This document shows, piece by piece, positions 8,406 to 18,004 of a stretch of 64,000 nt of DNA. A program made the position numbers and the translations under genes. Source of the stretch: Aromatoleum buckelii (GTDB lineage Bacteria; Pseudomonadota; Gammaproteobacteria; Burkholderiales; Rhodocyclaceae). The notes beneath the pieces were generated by a model. That model made no database searches. It was given only the letters and a program-made list of their open reading frames with translations, and was not told the origin of the DNA. The DNA lies in assembly GCF_012910785.2 (NCBI RefSeq), contig NZ_WTVH02000010.1:1426001-1490000 (forward strand), given 5' to 3'. The first letter of the stretch is position 1; the number at the start of each line of letters is the position of its first letter.

Positions 8406-9914
8406 TCACTCGTCGGCGAGACCGAAGCGGATCCCCTGGGCGAGGGGCAGCGCGCCCGAGTAGTTGATCGTGCAGGTCGCTCGCCGCATGTAGGCCTTCC
8501 AGGCATCCGAACCGGATTCCCGGCCGCCACCGGTGTCTTTTTCGCCGCCGAACGCGCCGCCGATTTCGGCGCCGGACGGCCCGATATTGACGTTCGCGAT
8601 GCCGCAGTCGCTGCCGGTCGTGGACAGGAAGCGTTCGGATTCCGTCAGGTCCCGCGTGAAAATCGATGACGCAAGGCCTTGCGGCACGTCGTTGTGCAGC
8701 GTGAGCGCCTCGCCCAAGGTGCGATAGCGCAGCACATAGAGGATCGGTGCGAAAGTCTCCTTTTTCACGAGCGCAGTCTGCTCCGGCATCTCGACCAGAG
8801 CCGGGCGGCGATAGCACGCGTCCTCGCATCCCGGCACCCGGACCGTCTCGCCGCCCCACACCGTGCCGCCCGCTGCCCGCGCTTCGGCGAGCGCCTGGTC
8901 CATTTTTGCACCCGCGGCCGCATCGATCAGTGGCCCGACGAGCGTCGCCGGATCGAGCGGATTGCCGACTGTGATCCGTCCCCAGGCGCCGCGCAGGCGC
9001 TCCACCAGCCCGTCGGCGATCGATTCCTGCACAATCAGCCGGCGCAGGCTCGTGCAGCGCTGGCCGGCGGTGCCGGCGGCGGCGAACAGGATCGCGCGTT
9101 CGGTGAGCGTCAGGTCGGCGCTCGGGCAGACGATTGCAGCATTGTTGCCGCCCAGTTCGAGGATCGAGCGGCCGAGCCGGGCCGCGACGCGCGGCGCAAG
9201 CGCCTTGCCCATTGCGGTCGAACCGGTCGCCGAGAGGACCGCGACGCGCCGGTCGTCGGCAAGCAGGGTCGCGAGCTCATTGCCACCGATCAGCACTTCG
9301 AGCAGACCTTGCGGCAGCTCGTCGAATTCCGCGCGCAGCGAATCGAACAGCGCCGCGCACGCGAGTGCCGTGAGCGGAGTCCGGGGCGACGGTTTCCACA
9401 CCACGCTGTCGCCGCACACCCATGCCAGCGCCGCGTTCCACGCCCACACCGCGACGGGGAAGTTGAATGCCGAGACGACGCCGACGACGCCCGCCGGGTG
9501 CCACTGCTCCATCATTCGGTGGCCCGGGCGTTCGCTTGCGATCGTCAATCCGTGGAGTTGGCGCGACAGGCCGACGGCGAAGTCGCAGATGTCGATCATC
9601 TCCTGCACTTCGCCGAGACCTTCCTGACGGATCTTGCCGGCTTCGATCGACACGAGTTCGCCGAGATCGGCCTTGTGCCGGCGCAACAGGTTGCCATACT
9701 GACGCACCATGTCGCCGCGCCGCGGCGGCGGGACCTCGCGCCAGGCGAAAAAAGCCTCTTGCGCGCGATCGAGCGCGACGCCGGCGTATGCGCAACTGTG
9801 CGGCGCGAGCCGCGCGATGACTTCTGCATCGATCGGGCTGCGCACCGGCAGCTCGCCGGATTCGAGCTCGTCCGTCGCGACGCCGAGTCGCGCGAGCAAG
9901 GGGGTGACGTCCAT
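8406..9914 (-). CDS. ALDH7-family aldehyde dehydrogenase (piperideine-6-carboxylate dehydrogenase type)
   Basis: A 502-residue NAD-dependent aldehyde dehydrogenase. The catalytic cysteine is C287 in AGQRCTSLRR and the general base is E253 in SILELGGNNA. The stretch EMIDICDFAVGLSRQL and the C-terminal GGAFGGEKDTGGGRESGSDAWKAYMRR fit the ALDH7 (antiquitin) family, which oxidises alpha-aminoadipic semialdehyde in lysine catabolism. No other lysine-catabolism gene is nearby, so the substrate is inferred. I prefer the ATG at 9914 (MDVTPLLARLG) over 9929. Confidence 0.88.
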   Translation of the reverse strand: MDVTPLLARLGVATDELESGELPVRSPIDAEVIARLAPHSCAYAGVALDRAQEAFFAWREVPPPRRGDMVRQYGNLLRRHKADLGELVSIEAGKIRQEGLGEVQEMIDICDFAVGLSRQLHGLTIASERPGHRMMEQWHPAGVVGVVSAFNFPVAVWAWNAALAWVCGDSVVWKPSPRTPLTALACAALFDSLRAEFDELPQGLLEVLIGGNELATLLADDRRVAVLSATGSTAMGKALAPRVAARLGRSILELGGNNAAIVCPSADLTLTERAILFAAAGTAGQRCTSLRRLIVQESIADGLVERLRGAWGRITVGNPLDPATLVGPLIDAAAGAKMDQALAEARAAGGTVWGGETVRVPGCEDACYRRPALVEMPEQTALVKKETFAPILYVLRYRTLGEALTLHNDVPQGLASSIFTRDLTESERFLSTTGSDCGIANVNIGPSGAEIGGAFGGEKDTGGGRESGSDAWKAYMRRATCTINYSGALPLAQGIRFGLADE

Positions 9915-9986
9915 GGCCGATGCCTCCACGCTGGATATGTGGAGTGGACCGCCCGGTGGGCCGGAATGTTCTATCCGTTCGGGATT

Positions 9987-10268
9987 CTACGCAGCTGCTG
10001 TACGCCGGTAGCGGTACATCAGCTGGTCGCATTTCTTGCAGGCGACGATGCGCTGCACATCGTCGCCTTCGTGGAGCCCGAATTCGCGCGTGTCGGTCGA
10101 CGTGCAGCGCAGGCACGCGGGAGTCTGCTGGTGGTGTGCGGCAAGGTATTCGTCGCGCTGCGGCAAGTCGCGCTGGGCGTCCTGCTGGCGTCGGTGGATA
10201 TGCAGGACCGCAAGGCAGCCGAACAGGAAAATCGCGGCGACAAGGATCGGATACGGAAAGTTGGACAT
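9987..10268 (-). CDS. Small membrane protein with CxxC zinc-ribbon pairs
   Basis: A 93-residue protein of unknown function. Residues 5-22 (PYPILVAAIFLFGCLAVL) form a single membrane helix. The soluble part carries two cysteine pairs, CLRC at about 52-55 and CKKC at about 77-80, spaced like a zinc ribbon. It lies between the aldehyde dehydrogenase and methyltransferase genes on the same strand, with gaps of 72 and 113 bases. Confidence 0.6.
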   Translation of the reverse strand: MSNFPYPILVAAIFLFGCLAVLHIHRRQQDAQRDLPQRDEYLAAHHQQTPACLRCTSTDTREFGLHEGDDVQRIVACKKCDQLMYRYRRTAAA

Positions 10269-10381
10269 GTGGGGTGGCCGGTGGGGGAACTGCAGATTAA
10301 CGCATTGTGGGGCTGCGGTACTTTGCCCAGATCAAGCGCGCCGGCGCAATTGTGCACGCTGCCCGGCCTTGCCGGCGCTCT

Positions 10382-11305
10382 TCAGTACGCAAAACGGCCG
10401 CGAAGCTCTTCGAGATTGAGTTCCGCGAGGATCTGCGCCAGCCGCTGCTGGGCGTTGCCCCGCGGCTGATTCGTCGCCCGCGCAATGATCAGCTCGTTCT
10501 TCATCGAATGCTCCCAGCCGACAAGTTCGGTCACCGTGAGCTGGTAGCCGTGCGATTCGAGCAGCAGGCAGCGCAGCACGTTCGTCAGCTGGCTGCCGAA
10601 TTCGCGCGTGTGGAGCGGATGCCGCCAGATCTCGGACAGCGGCGTTTTGGCGAATGATTCATTCTTGTGCCGGCGCAGCGCGGCGGCGACTTCGGCCTGG
10701 CAGCACGGCACGAGCACGATGAAGCGGGCGCGCTTGTGCAACGCGAAGCGGATGGCGTCGTCGGTCGCGGTGTTGCACGCGTGCAGCGCAGTCACGATGT
10801 CGATATGTTCCGGCAGTTCGGGCGACTCGATCGAGTCCTCGACCGACAGGTTCAGGAAACTCATGCGGGCGAAGCCAAGTCGCGCCGCGAGTTCGCGCGA
10901 CTTGGCGACCAGTTCGTCGCGAGTCTCGATTCCGTAGATGTGACCGCCTTCGCGCGTCTTCAGGAACAGGTCGTAGAGGATGAAGCCGAGATACGACTTG
11001 CCCGCACCGAGGTCGACGAGCGTCAGATCGCCGCGCGCGCTCACCACTTCTTCGAGCAGCGGCTCGATGAAGTTGTACAGGTGATAGACCTGCTTGAGCT
11101 TGCGCCGGCTGTCCTGGTTGAGCTTGCCGTCGCGCGTCAGGATGTGGAGTTCCTTCAGCAGTTCGATCGACTGGCCCGGCCGGATGTCGGGAAGCTGCGC
11201 AGCAGGTGGCGGTGAAGGTGCAGCTGCCGGTGCCGAGGAAGGCTGTGGCTTTCCTGTGCGCCCGCGACCCGCCGGATGCCGGCCCTTGGCGTGTGCCGCG
11301 CTCAC
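10382..11305 (-). CDS. Class I SAM-dependent methyltransferase (Methyltransf_32 type)
   Basis: A 307-residue protein with a disordered Pro/Ala-rich head (about 1-38) and a Rossmann methyltransferase domain. Motif I is LTLVDLGAGKSYLGFILYDLF (about 94-114). The stretches LHACNTATDDAIRFAL and FIVLVPCCQAEV (about 174-206) match the family related to eukaryotic METTL25/TRMT13-like proteins (PF13679), some of which act on RNA. The substrate here is unknown. The ATG overlaps the stop of the DUF1415 gene by 4 bases, which indicates translational coupling. Confidence 0.8.
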   Translation of the reverse strand: MSAAHAKGRHPAGRGRTGKPQPSSAPAAAPSPPPAAQLPDIRPGQSIELLKELHILTRDGKLNQDSRRKLKQVYHLYNFIEPLLEEVVSARGDLTLVDLGAGKSYLGFILYDLFLKTREGGHIYGIETRDELVAKSRELAARLGFARMSFLNLSVEDSIESPELPEHIDIVTALHACNTATDDAIRFALHKRARFIVLVPCCQAEVAAALRRHKNESFAKTPLSEIWRHPLHTREFGSQLTNVLRCLLLESHGYQLTVTELVGWEHSMKNELIIARATNQPRGNAQQRLAQILAELNLEELRGRFAY

Positions 11306-11871
11306 GACGCGTCGTCCTCGCTGCCGTCGGCAATGCCGAGCGCTTTCCAGCCTTCATGGCCGAGGCGGTTCATCGTCTCGATGTTGCGCTCGGGGATCGT
11401 GTCGGCATCCGGGTACGCGGCGACCGCGCGCTCGATGCTGTCTTCGCGCAGCAGGTGCAGCGTCGGGTACGGCGAGCGGTTGGTGTAGTTCTCGATGTCG
11501 TCCTCGCCAGTGCCTTCGAAGCGGAAGCGCGGATGAAAGCTCGCGACCTGCAGGACGCCTTCGAGCTCGTGCTCGGCGACGGCTTCCTCGGCGATGCCGA
11601 CGATCTCGTTGAAATCGAGGAAATCGGGGAACAGCGTCGGATGCACGAGCAGCGTCGTATCGACTTCCTCAGGATCGACGGCAGCGAGGAAATCGAGTTC
11701 GCGGTCGAGCTCTTCGAGGAACGCATCGACGTGGCGGGCGTCGCTGACGACGATGCGTACCTGGTTCTTCACATACACCGACTTCGCGAACGGACACAGG
11801 TTGAGTCCGATCACCGCCTTCTCCAGCCACTGTCGCGTCGCCGCGAGCACCTTGTCACGATTCATCCGCAT
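11302..11871 (-). CDS. DUF1415 family protein
   Basis: A 189-residue protein whose N terminus (TRQWLEKAVIGLNLCPFAKSVY, about 13-34) and central ASFHPRFRFEGTGEDDIENYTNRSPYP are the hallmarks of DUF1415, a conserved proteobacterial family of unknown function. The family is mostly recognised by the LCPFA motif with an invariant cysteine (C26 here). It is the first gene of a two-gene unit with the methyltransferase and is divergent from the GTPase gene, 82 bases away. Confidence 0.85.
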   Translation of the reverse strand: MRMNRDKVLAATRQWLEKAVIGLNLCPFAKSVYVKNQVRIVVSDARHVDAFLEELDRELDFLAAVDPEEVDTTLLVHPTLFPDFLDFNEIVGIAEEAVAEHELEGVLQVASFHPRFRFEGTGEDDIENYTNRSPYPTLHLLREDSIERAVAAYPDADTIPERNIETMNRLGHEGWKALGIADGSEDDAS

Positions 11872-11953
11872 TCCCTCGAAAGTTCGCCATTTTGCCCCAA
11901 GCCGCCGACGAAGGAGGCGATAATGCGCCCCTTCTCCAAGGCTTTGATTCCAG

Positions 11954-12868
11954 ATGTCGATCCAGTGGTTTCCCGGTCACATGACTTCGGCGCGCAAGAA
12001 AGCGGCCGAAACGATGGCGCTGACCGACGTCGTCATCGAGGTGCTCGATGCCCGCATCCCGGAGGCGAGCAGCAATCCGATGATCCACGAGTTGCGCCGA
12101 CACCGTCAGCGCGTGTGCCTCAAGGTGCTCAACAAGGCCGACTTGGCCGATCCTGCCGCGACGCGCGCCTGGCTCGATTTCTTCAACAGCCAAGAAGGGG
12201 TCAAGGCGGTCGCGCTGTCGTGCAAAAAACCGGGGGATGTCGCGCGCGTGCCCGGCCTGTGCCAAGCGCTTGCGCCCCACCGCAACGACGGCACCAAGCT
12301 GCTGCGCATCATGATCATGGGCATCCCGAACGTCGGCAAATCGACGCTGATGAACGCGCTGCTCAAGCGCCGCGTAGCGAAAGTCGGCGACGAGCCGGCG
12401 GTGACGAAGTCGCAGCAGACTTTCGACCTCGGCTCGCACATGACGATCACCGACACGCCCGGCCTGATGTGGCCGAAGATCGCCCACGATTCCGACGGGT
12501 TAATGCTCGCCGCGAGCCACGCGATCGGGCGCAACGCCGTCATTGACGAGGAGGTCGCGACTTTCCTCGGCGACCTGCTGCTGGAACGTTACCCGGCGCT
12601 GCTCGCGGCGCGCTACGGCATCGCGCCCGAACGCCTCGAGGCGCTGGACGGGGTCGGCGTCATCGAAACGATCGCGGCCCGGCGCGGCTGCCGGCTCAAG
12701 GGCGGCGCGCCGGATCTCGAGAAAGCCTCGCAAATCTTCCTCAACGATTATCGCAGCGGGGTGCTGGGACGAATCAGCCTGGAAACGCCCGAAAGCCGGC
12801 GGAAGATGCTGTCGGCAGCGACATCCGGTGCCTCCAGGGCCGATGGGACAGTCGGGCCGGACGCCTAG
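11954..12868 (+). CDS. ylqF: Circularly permuted ribosome-biogenesis GTPase (YlqF/RbgA type)
   Basis: A 304-residue GTPase with the circularly permuted motif order. G4 (LNKADLAD, about 55-62) comes before G1 (GIPNVGKST, about 119-127) and G3 (DTPGLMWPK, about 160-168). It opens MSIQWFPGHMTSARK, the standard RbgA/YlqF start. In Bacillus RbgA acts in late 50S ribosomal-subunit assembly; in Gram-negatives the role is assumed to be similar. The gene is monocistronic and converges on the Sel1-repeat gene. Confidence 0.92.
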   Translation: MSIQWFPGHMTSARKKAAETMALTDVVIEVLDARIPEASSNPMIHELRRHRQRVCLKVLNKADLADPAATRAWLDFFNSQEGVKAVALSCKKPGDVARVPGLCQALAPHRNDGTKLLRIMIMGIPNVGKSTLMNALLKRRVAKVGDEPAVTKSQQTFDLGSHMTITDTPGLMWPKIAHDSDGLMLAASHAIGRNAVIDEEVATFLGDLLLERYPALLAARYGIAPERLEALDGVGVIETIAARRGCRLKGGAPDLEKASQIFLNDYRSGVLGRISLETPESRRKMLSAATSGASRADGTVGPDA

Positions 12869-12877
12869 GGCGAGCGC

Positions 12878-13672
12878 CTAGCCCTTGCGTTCCTTGACGG
12901 CGATGGCTTCGATCTCGCCGGATTCCATTCTCGACGACTGCGCCTGTGCCTGCTTCAGCTCGTCCGCGTCGAGGCTGCGCGCGATCTCGTCGCGGTCGCG
13001 CACGGCGTCGATGTTCAGGGCCGCGGCGGCGCGGTTGAACCACACGTAGGCGAGCACCGGGTCGCGCGCGAAACCGATGCCGTCGCGGTACAGCCGGCCC
13101 AGCTCGAGCATGCCTTCCGCGTCGCCGCGCGCCGCGGCGGTGCGGATCCATTTGGCTGCCTGGTCGTAGTCCTGCAACACGCCGAAGCCGCTGCGGTAGA
13201 GTTTTCCGAGTTCCACCATCGCTCCCGGATGTTCGCTGTCTGCCGCCACCCGCAGCCAGCGAACGGCCTCCAGCGACTGCGCGCGGTCGCTCGTGGCATC
13301 GAGCAACAGCGTTTTCGCAATCCGGAGCTGTGCCGCCGCATCCCCTTCCTTGGCCGCGCGTAGCGTGTAGGGATCGATCGGAATCGGCACGCCCGGAAGG
13401 TGCTCGGCCGGAGTTTCGTCACTGGTTCTGGCGCCGACGACGATCACCACGGCGATCGCGGCCACCATCAGCAACACCGGCACGGCGAAAGAGGCTTTGT
13501 CCCACCAGGGGGACCGCTTGCGCTCCGGCGCATGGAAGCGATGCGTGCAGGCGCGGCACCGATACGGGCGCTTGCCCGTCTGCACCTGCTTTTCGCCTTC
13601 GGACTGCCATTTCGACTTGCGACAATCGGTGCTTCCGCAACTTGGGCAGGTAACAGCGGCATGAAGTGACAT
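12878..13672 (-). CDS. Zinc-ribbon, membrane-anchored Sel1-repeat protein
   Basis: A 264-residue protein with three parts. An N-terminal zinc ribbon has CPSCGSTDCRKSKW (about 10-23) and YRCRACTHRF (about 37-46). A membrane helix lies at about 58-80 (FAVPVLLMVAAIAVVIVVG). The rest holds Sel1/TPR-like repeats, for example AVRWLRVAADSEHPGAMVELGKLYRSG and AAKWIRTAAARGDAEGMLELGRLYRDG. Such proteins are usually scaffolds. The partner is unknown. Confidence 0.75.
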   Translation of the reverse strand: MSLHAAVTCPSCGSTDCRKSKWQSEGEKQVQTGKRPYRCRACTHRFHAPERKRSPWWDKASFAVPVLLMVAAIAVVIVVGARTSDETPAEHLPGVPIPIDPYTLRAAKEGDAAAQLRIAKTLLLDATSDRAQSLEAVRWLRVAADSEHPGAMVELGKLYRSGFGVLQDYDQAAKWIRTAAARGDAEGMLELGRLYRDGIGFARDPVLAYVWFNRAAAALNIDAVRDRDEIARSLDADELKQAQAQSSRMESGEIEAIAVKERKG

Positions 13673-13972
13673 CGTGACTTCCCAACCTCGAAATGGCGTT
13701 CAGCAGTTGCCCGGACTGTCATTTTTCCATTTGAACAAATTATGCGTTACTCGTCTCCAAGATTCCCGCTGCGGGGCTCTTCGAGGCGGAAAAATTCGTT
13801 GTAACAACGGGTAACTACGGCGCCACTGGATATCCACAAGCCGGCTCGCCGCAGCGGGTGTTCCCCATAGTTCCATTCGTAATAAGGAAAGGGGATTTCA
13901 TACATGACATCTATGGTTGGCTTCGGCTATCGTTCATGCCGCTGACCTTGCCGTTCTGCAACCGGAGTTTTC
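13673..13972. other. 300-base intergenic region upstream of sbp
   Basis: The stretch between the Sel1-repeat gene and sbp is clearly more AT-rich than its surroundings and encodes nothing convincing. It should contain both divergent promoters. The visible structure is a perfect palindrome, CGTTGT-A-ACAACG, at 13797-13809, followed by GGGTAAC. Sulfate uptake operons are usually activated by CysB/Cbl, but I cannot assign a CysB site by eye. Confidence 0.5.
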
Positions 13973-14971
13973 ATGAACAAATTTTCCTCCCTGCTGCTCG
14001 CGGCCGGGCTTGCGCTCGCGACCGGCGCGCACGCTCAGTCGAACCTGCTCAACGTGTCGTACGACGTCGCGCGCGACGTTTATAAGGATTACAACCCGCT
14101 CTTCGAGAAGCATTGGAAGGAGAAAACGGGGGAGACCGTCGAAATCCGCCAGTCGCATGCTGGCTCGTCGAAGCAGGCGCGCGCGGTCGCGGACGGACTG
14201 GAGGCCGATGTGGTGACGATGAACCAGGCGACGGACGTCGATTTCCTCGCCGAGAAGGGGCTCGTCGCGACCGACTACGCAAAGCGCTTCCCGGACAATG
14301 CGTCGCCGTACACCTCGACGATGGTGTTCATCGTGCGCAAGGGCAATCCGAAAGGGATCAAGGACTGGAACGACATCGCGAAGCCCGGTGCCGTGCAGCT
14401 GATCATCCCGCACCCGAAGAACACCGGCAACGGCCGCTATTCGTATCTCGCTGCGTGGGGCTACGCACTGAAGCAGCCGGGCGGCAACGACCAGACGGCA
14501 CAGGAGTTCGTCGGCAACTGGCTGAAGAATGCGCCGCTGTTCGGCTCCGGCGGGCGCGACGCGACGACGACTTTCATGCAGCGCAGGATCGGTGACGTGC
14601 TTGTGACGTTCGAATCCGAGGCCGAACTGATCGCGAAGGAGTTCGGCCGCGGCGGCTTCGAGGTCGTGTATCCGAGCCTGTCGATCCTCGCCGAATTCCC
14701 GGTCGCGATCGTTGAGAAAGTCGTCGACAAGAAGGGCACACGCGAGCTCGCCCGGGCCTACCTCGAATATCTGTGGTCGAAGGAAGGCCAGGAGAATGCC
14801 GCGAAGAACTACCTGCGCCCGCGTGACCCGGAGGTGCTGAAGAAATACGCTTCGGCGTTCCCGCCGATCAAGACCTTCACCATCGATGAAATGTTCGGCG
14901 GGTGGAGCAAGGCGGCCGCGACCCATTTCAAGGACGGCGGCACCTTCGACCAGATCTACGCTCAGAAGTAA
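13973..14971 (+). CDS. sbp: Sulfate/thiosulfate ABC transporter, periplasmic binding protein
   Basis: A 332-residue exported protein. The signal peptide is MNKFSSLLLAAGLALATGAHAQ. The mature protein begins NLLNVSYDVARDVYKDYNP, the typical start of Sbp/CysP. It contains QSHAGSSKQARAVADGLEADVVT (about 60-82), which supplies anion-binding serines, and PKNTGNGRYSYLAAWGYAL (about 144-162). It captures sulfate for CysTWA, encoded directly downstream. Whether it prefers sulfate or thiosulfate cannot be decided by eye. Its ATG follows a CCGGAG site. Confidence 0.93.
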   Translation: MNKFSSLLLAAGLALATGAHAQSNLLNVSYDVARDVYKDYNPLFEKHWKEKTGETVEIRQSHAGSSKQARAVADGLEADVVTMNQATDVDFLAEKGLVATDYAKRFPDNASPYTSTMVFIVRKGNPKGIKDWNDIAKPGAVQLIIPHPKNTGNGRYSYLAAWGYALKQPGGNDQTAQEFVGNWLKNAPLFGSGGRDATTTFMQRRIGDVLVTFESEAELIAKEFGRGGFEVVYPSLSILAEFPVAIVEKVVDKKGTRELARAYLEYLWSKEGQENAAKNYLRPRDPEVLKKYASAFPPIKTFTIDEMFGGWSKAAATHFKDGGTFDQIYAQK

Positions 14972-14995
14972 AATCCGCCGTTTCGAGCGTCCGGT

Positions 14996-15013
14996 GGCCC
15001 GCTTAGGCGGGCC
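14996..15013 (+). other. Stem-loop between sbp and cysT
   Basis: GGCCCGC at 14996-15002 pairs perfectly with GCGGGCC at 15007-15013 around a TTAG loop. It lies in the only gap inside the operon. It lacks a T-run, so it is more likely an mRNA-protecting or attenuating element that keeps binding-protein levels above permease levels. That role is inferred. Confidence 0.45.
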
Positions 15014-15044
15014 GCGGCGCTTTCAGCCTTTACTCTGCCCCTCC

Positions 15045-15944
15045 ATGTTTCCTGCCGCTGCCAAACGCGATGGTGTCTTGCCCGGTTTCCGTCTCGGACT
15101 GGGTTATACGCTCACGTATCTGACTCTGCTGGTGCTGATCCCGCTTGCCGGCATGATTTTATTCACGGGCCAGATGTCGTGGGGCGACTTCTGGGCGACC
15201 GCGAGTAGCGAGCGTGCGCTTGCGTCCTACCGCGTGACCTTCGGCGCGTCCCTGGGGGCCGCCGCGATCAACGCGCTGTTCGGCCTGATCGTCGCGTGGG
15301 TGTTGGTGCGTTACCCATTTCCCGGCAAGCGCTTCGTCGACGCGCTCGTCGACCTGCCGTTCGCGCTGCCGACCGCGGTGGCGGGCATCACGCTCGCGAC
15401 GCTGTACGCCGAAAACGGCTGGATCGGGCAGCATCTCGCGAAGCTCGGCATCCAGGTCGCGTTCACGCCGCTGGGCATCGTCGTTGCGCTGATCTTCGTC
15501 ACGCTGCCGTTCGTCGTGCGCACGCTGCAGCCGGTCATCGAGGACATCGAGGCGGAGGTCGAGGAAGCCGCGGCGACTCTCGGGGCGACCCGCTGGCAGA
15601 CTTTTACGCGGGTGTTGTTGCCGGGAATCTTTCCCGCGTGGCTGACCGGCTTCACGCTCGCGTTTTCGCGTGCGATCGGCGAGTTCGGTTCGGTGATCTT
15701 CATCGCCGGCAACATGCCGCTGATCTCGGAAATCACGCCGCTCCTGATTATCTCCAAGCTCGAACAATACGACATTCTCGGGGCGACCGCCCTCGCGGTC
15801 GTGATGCTCGTGATCTCGTTCGTCATGCTGCTGGTGATCAACCTGCTGCAGTGGTGGGCGGCCAGCCGCCACGCGAAGAGCCGGGACGGGGACGCGCCGG
15901 CCGATGCCGCGGACGCCCTCGCGATTGCCGGAGGGCGGCCATGA
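15045..15944 (+). CDS. cysT: Sulfate ABC transporter permease CysT
   Basis: A 299-residue inner-membrane permease with about six helices. It starts [20 protein letters not shown] at 15045. The EAA loop that contacts the ATPase is [20 protein letters not shown] (about 181-200). The segment [19 protein letters not shown] (about 102-120) is typical of CysT/CysU. The stop overlaps the cysW start by four bases (ATGA), so expression is coupled. It forms the channel with CysW. Confidence 0.93.
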   Translation: MFPAAAKRDGVLPGFRLGLGYTLTYLTLLVLIPLAGMILFTGQMSWGDFWATASSERALASYRVTFGASLGAAAINALFGLIVAWVLVRYPFPGKRFVDALVDLPFALPTAVAGITLATLYAENGWIGQHLAKLGIQVAFTPLGIVVALIFVTLPFVVRTLQPVIEDIEAEVEEAAATLGATRWQTFTRVLLPGIFPAWLTGFTLAFSRAIGEFGSVIFIAGNMPLISEITPLLIISKLEQYDILGATALAVVMLVISFVMLLVINLLQWWAASRHAKSRDGDAPADAADALAIAGGRP

Positions 15945-16837
15945 CGACGCGTCGTGCCACCGCGGAGCCGCGCTGGGTTCGCCTGCTGCTGACCGCGGTC
16001 GCGCTCGGTTTCCTGTTCCTGTTCCTCGTGCTGCCGCTGATCGCGGTGTTCTGGGAAGCGTTTGCACAGGGGGCGCAAGTGTACTGGGACGCGCTGCAGG
16101 AAGGCGAGGCGCGCTCGGCGATGCTGCTGACGCTGATGATCGCGGCGCTCGTGCTGCCGTTCAACATCGCGTTCGGCGTGGCGGCCGCCTGGGCGATCGC
16201 GAAATTCGAGTTTCGCGGCAAAAGCCTGCTGACCACATTGATCGACCTGCCGTTCGCGGTGTCGCCAGTCGTCGCCGGCCTGATCTTCATCATCCTGTTC
16301 GGTGCGCAGGGCTATCTCGGCCCGTGGCTCGCCGCGCACGACATCAAGATCATCTTCGCGCTGCCCGGCATGATCCTCGCGACGCTGTTCGTGACTTTCC
16401 CGTTCGTCGCGCGCGAGCTGATCCCGCTGATGCAGGCGCAGGGCCGCGACGAGGAGGAAGCCGCAGTGTCGCTTGGGGCGTCCGGCTGGCAGATGTTCTG
16501 GCGCGTGACGCTGCCGAACATCAAGTGGGGCTTGATGTACGGCGTGATCCTCGCGAACGCGCGGGCGATGGGCGAGTTCGGCGCGGTCAGCGTCGTCTCC
16601 GGCCACATCCGCGGCGAAACGAACACGCTGCCGCTGCACGTCGAGATCCTCTACAACGAGTACAACCAGATCGGCGCGTTCGCCGCGGCGACGGTGCTCG
16701 CCTTCCTCGGCCTCGTCACGCTGGTGGCGAAGACCATTGTCGAATGGCGCATGCGCAAGGAAACCGAGATGCTGACCGCCGAACTGCCGCCCGAGAAAAC
16801 CGAACTGCCCCCGTCTGTCGCCACGGAACGCCCATGA
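15941..16837 (+). CDS. cysW: Sulfate ABC transporter permease CysW
   Basis: A 298-residue permease that partners CysT. Six hydrophobic segments are visible, with [20 protein letters not shown] at about 100-119 and the EAA loop [22 protein letters not shown] near 170-191. [20 protein letters not shown] is the family signature. Four-base overlaps with cysT (upstream) and cysA (downstream) show a tight operon. Confidence 0.93.
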   Translation: MTTRRATAEPRWVRLLLTAVALGFLFLFLVLPLIAVFWEAFAQGAQVYWDALQEGEARSAMLLTLMIAALVLPFNIAFGVAAAWAIAKFEFRGKSLLTTLIDLPFAVSPVVAGLIFIILFGAQGYLGPWLAAHDIKIIFALPGMILATLFVTFPFVARELIPLMQAQGRDEEEAAVSLGASGWQMFWRVTLPNIKWGLMYGVILANARAMGEFGAVSVVSGHIRGETNTLPLHVEILYNEYNQIGAFAAATVLAFLGLVTLVAKTIVEWRMRKETEMLTAELPPEKTELPPSVATERP

Positions 16838-17904
16838 GCATCGAAATCCGCAACATCAGCAAGCGCTTCGGCAACTTCGTCGCGCTCGACAACCTGTCGC
16901 TCGACATTCCGACCGGTGAGCTGGTCGCGCTGCTCGGGCCCTCCGGCTGCGGCAAGACGACGCTTTTGCGCATCATCGCGGGCATGGAATCTCCCGACGG
17001 CGGCAACGTGCTGTTCGGCGGCGAGGAAGCGACGCACGTGCATGCGCGCGAGCGCCAGGTCGGCTTCGTGTTCCAGCATTACGCGCTGTTCCGCCACATG
17101 TCGGTGTTCGAGAACGTCGCGTTCGGCCTGCGCGTGCGCCCCCGCAAAGCGCGACCGTCCGAGGCCGAGATCCGCGAGCGGGTCATGAACCTGCTGAAGC
17201 TCGTGCAGCTCGACTGGCTCGCGAACCGCTATCCGTCGCAGCTCTCGGGCGGCCAGCGGCAGCGCATCGCGCTCGCGCGCGCGCTTGCGGTCGAACCGAA
17301 AGTGCTGCTGCTCGACGAGCCGTTCGGCGCGCTCGACACGAAGGTGAGGAAGGAACTGCGCCGCTGGCTGCGGCGTCTCCACGACGAGATGCACATCTCC
17401 TCGGTGTTCGTCACGCACGACCAGGAAGAAGCGCTGGAAGTCGCCGACCGCGTCGTCGTCATGAACCGCGGCCGTATCGAGCAGATCGGTTCGCCGGACG
17501 AAGTGTATTCGAGCCCCGCGTCGCCGTTTGTTTACCAGTTCCTCGGCAACGTGAACGTCTTCCACAATCGCATGCATGGCGGCTGGGCGGAAGTCGAGCG
17601 GGAAGGGGATGCGCCCGGAGCAGGTTCGATCGCGTTCGTGCGCCCGCACGACATCGACCTCGACGCCGCACCGATTTCGGGCGGAATGAAGGCGGTCGTC
17701 AGCCACGTGCATCGCATCGGACCGCTCGTGCGCGTCGAACTCGAGCACGAGGCGGAGACGATCGAAGTCGAACTGACGCGCGAGCGCGCCGCGAATCTCG
17801 AACTGTCGGCTGGCCGCACGGTTTGGTTCAAACCACGGCAGGCGAAAGTCTTTGCCGTCGGTGCTGCGCCCGCGCCCGCGCCAAAGCAGCCATTCCTGTT
17901 CTGA
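16834..17904 (+). CDS. cysA: Sulfate ABC transporter ATP-binding protein CysA
   Basis: A 356-residue ATPase that powers sulfate import. Walker A is GPSGCGKTT (about 35-43), the signature is [15 protein letters not shown] (about 136-150), and Walker B is [14 protein letters not shown]-terminal TOBE-like domain (about 240-345) includes [13 protein letters not shown]. The start at 16834 overlaps the cysW stop by four bases. About 100 bases of noncoding sequence follow before the convergent acetyltransferase gene. Confidence 0.94.
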   Translation: MSIEIRNISKRFGNFVALDNLSLDIPTGELVALLGPSGCGKTTLLRIIAGMESPDGGNVLFGGEEATHVHARERQVGFVFQHYALFRHMSVFENVAFGLRVRPRKARPSEAEIRERVMNLLKLVQLDWLANRYPSQLSGGQRQRIALARALAVEPKVLLLDEPFGALDTKVRKELRRWLRRLHDEMHISSVFVTHDQEEALEVADRVVVMNRGRIEQIGSPDEVYSSPASPFVYQFLGNVNVFHNRMHGGWAEVEREGDAPGAGSIAFVRPHDIDLDAAPISGGMKAVVSHVHRIGPLVRVELEHEAETIEVELTRERAANLELSAGRTVWFKPRQAKVFAVGAAPAPAPKQPFLF

Positions 17905-18004
17905 TCCCGCCATGCGCTCGAGCCCGAGCGGCGCGCTCGCGGCAGCGCTACTCGACGGGGCAGATACGGTTCGCTAACCGCGCTGCTGGAAACACCGGCA
18001 CCGG

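Noticed and set aside
6655-8859. Minus-strand open frame of 734 codons opposite the CBS-domain gene
   Set aside because: The translation is His/Arg/Asp-rich with no domain, and the plus strand encodes a clear CNNM/CorC protein.
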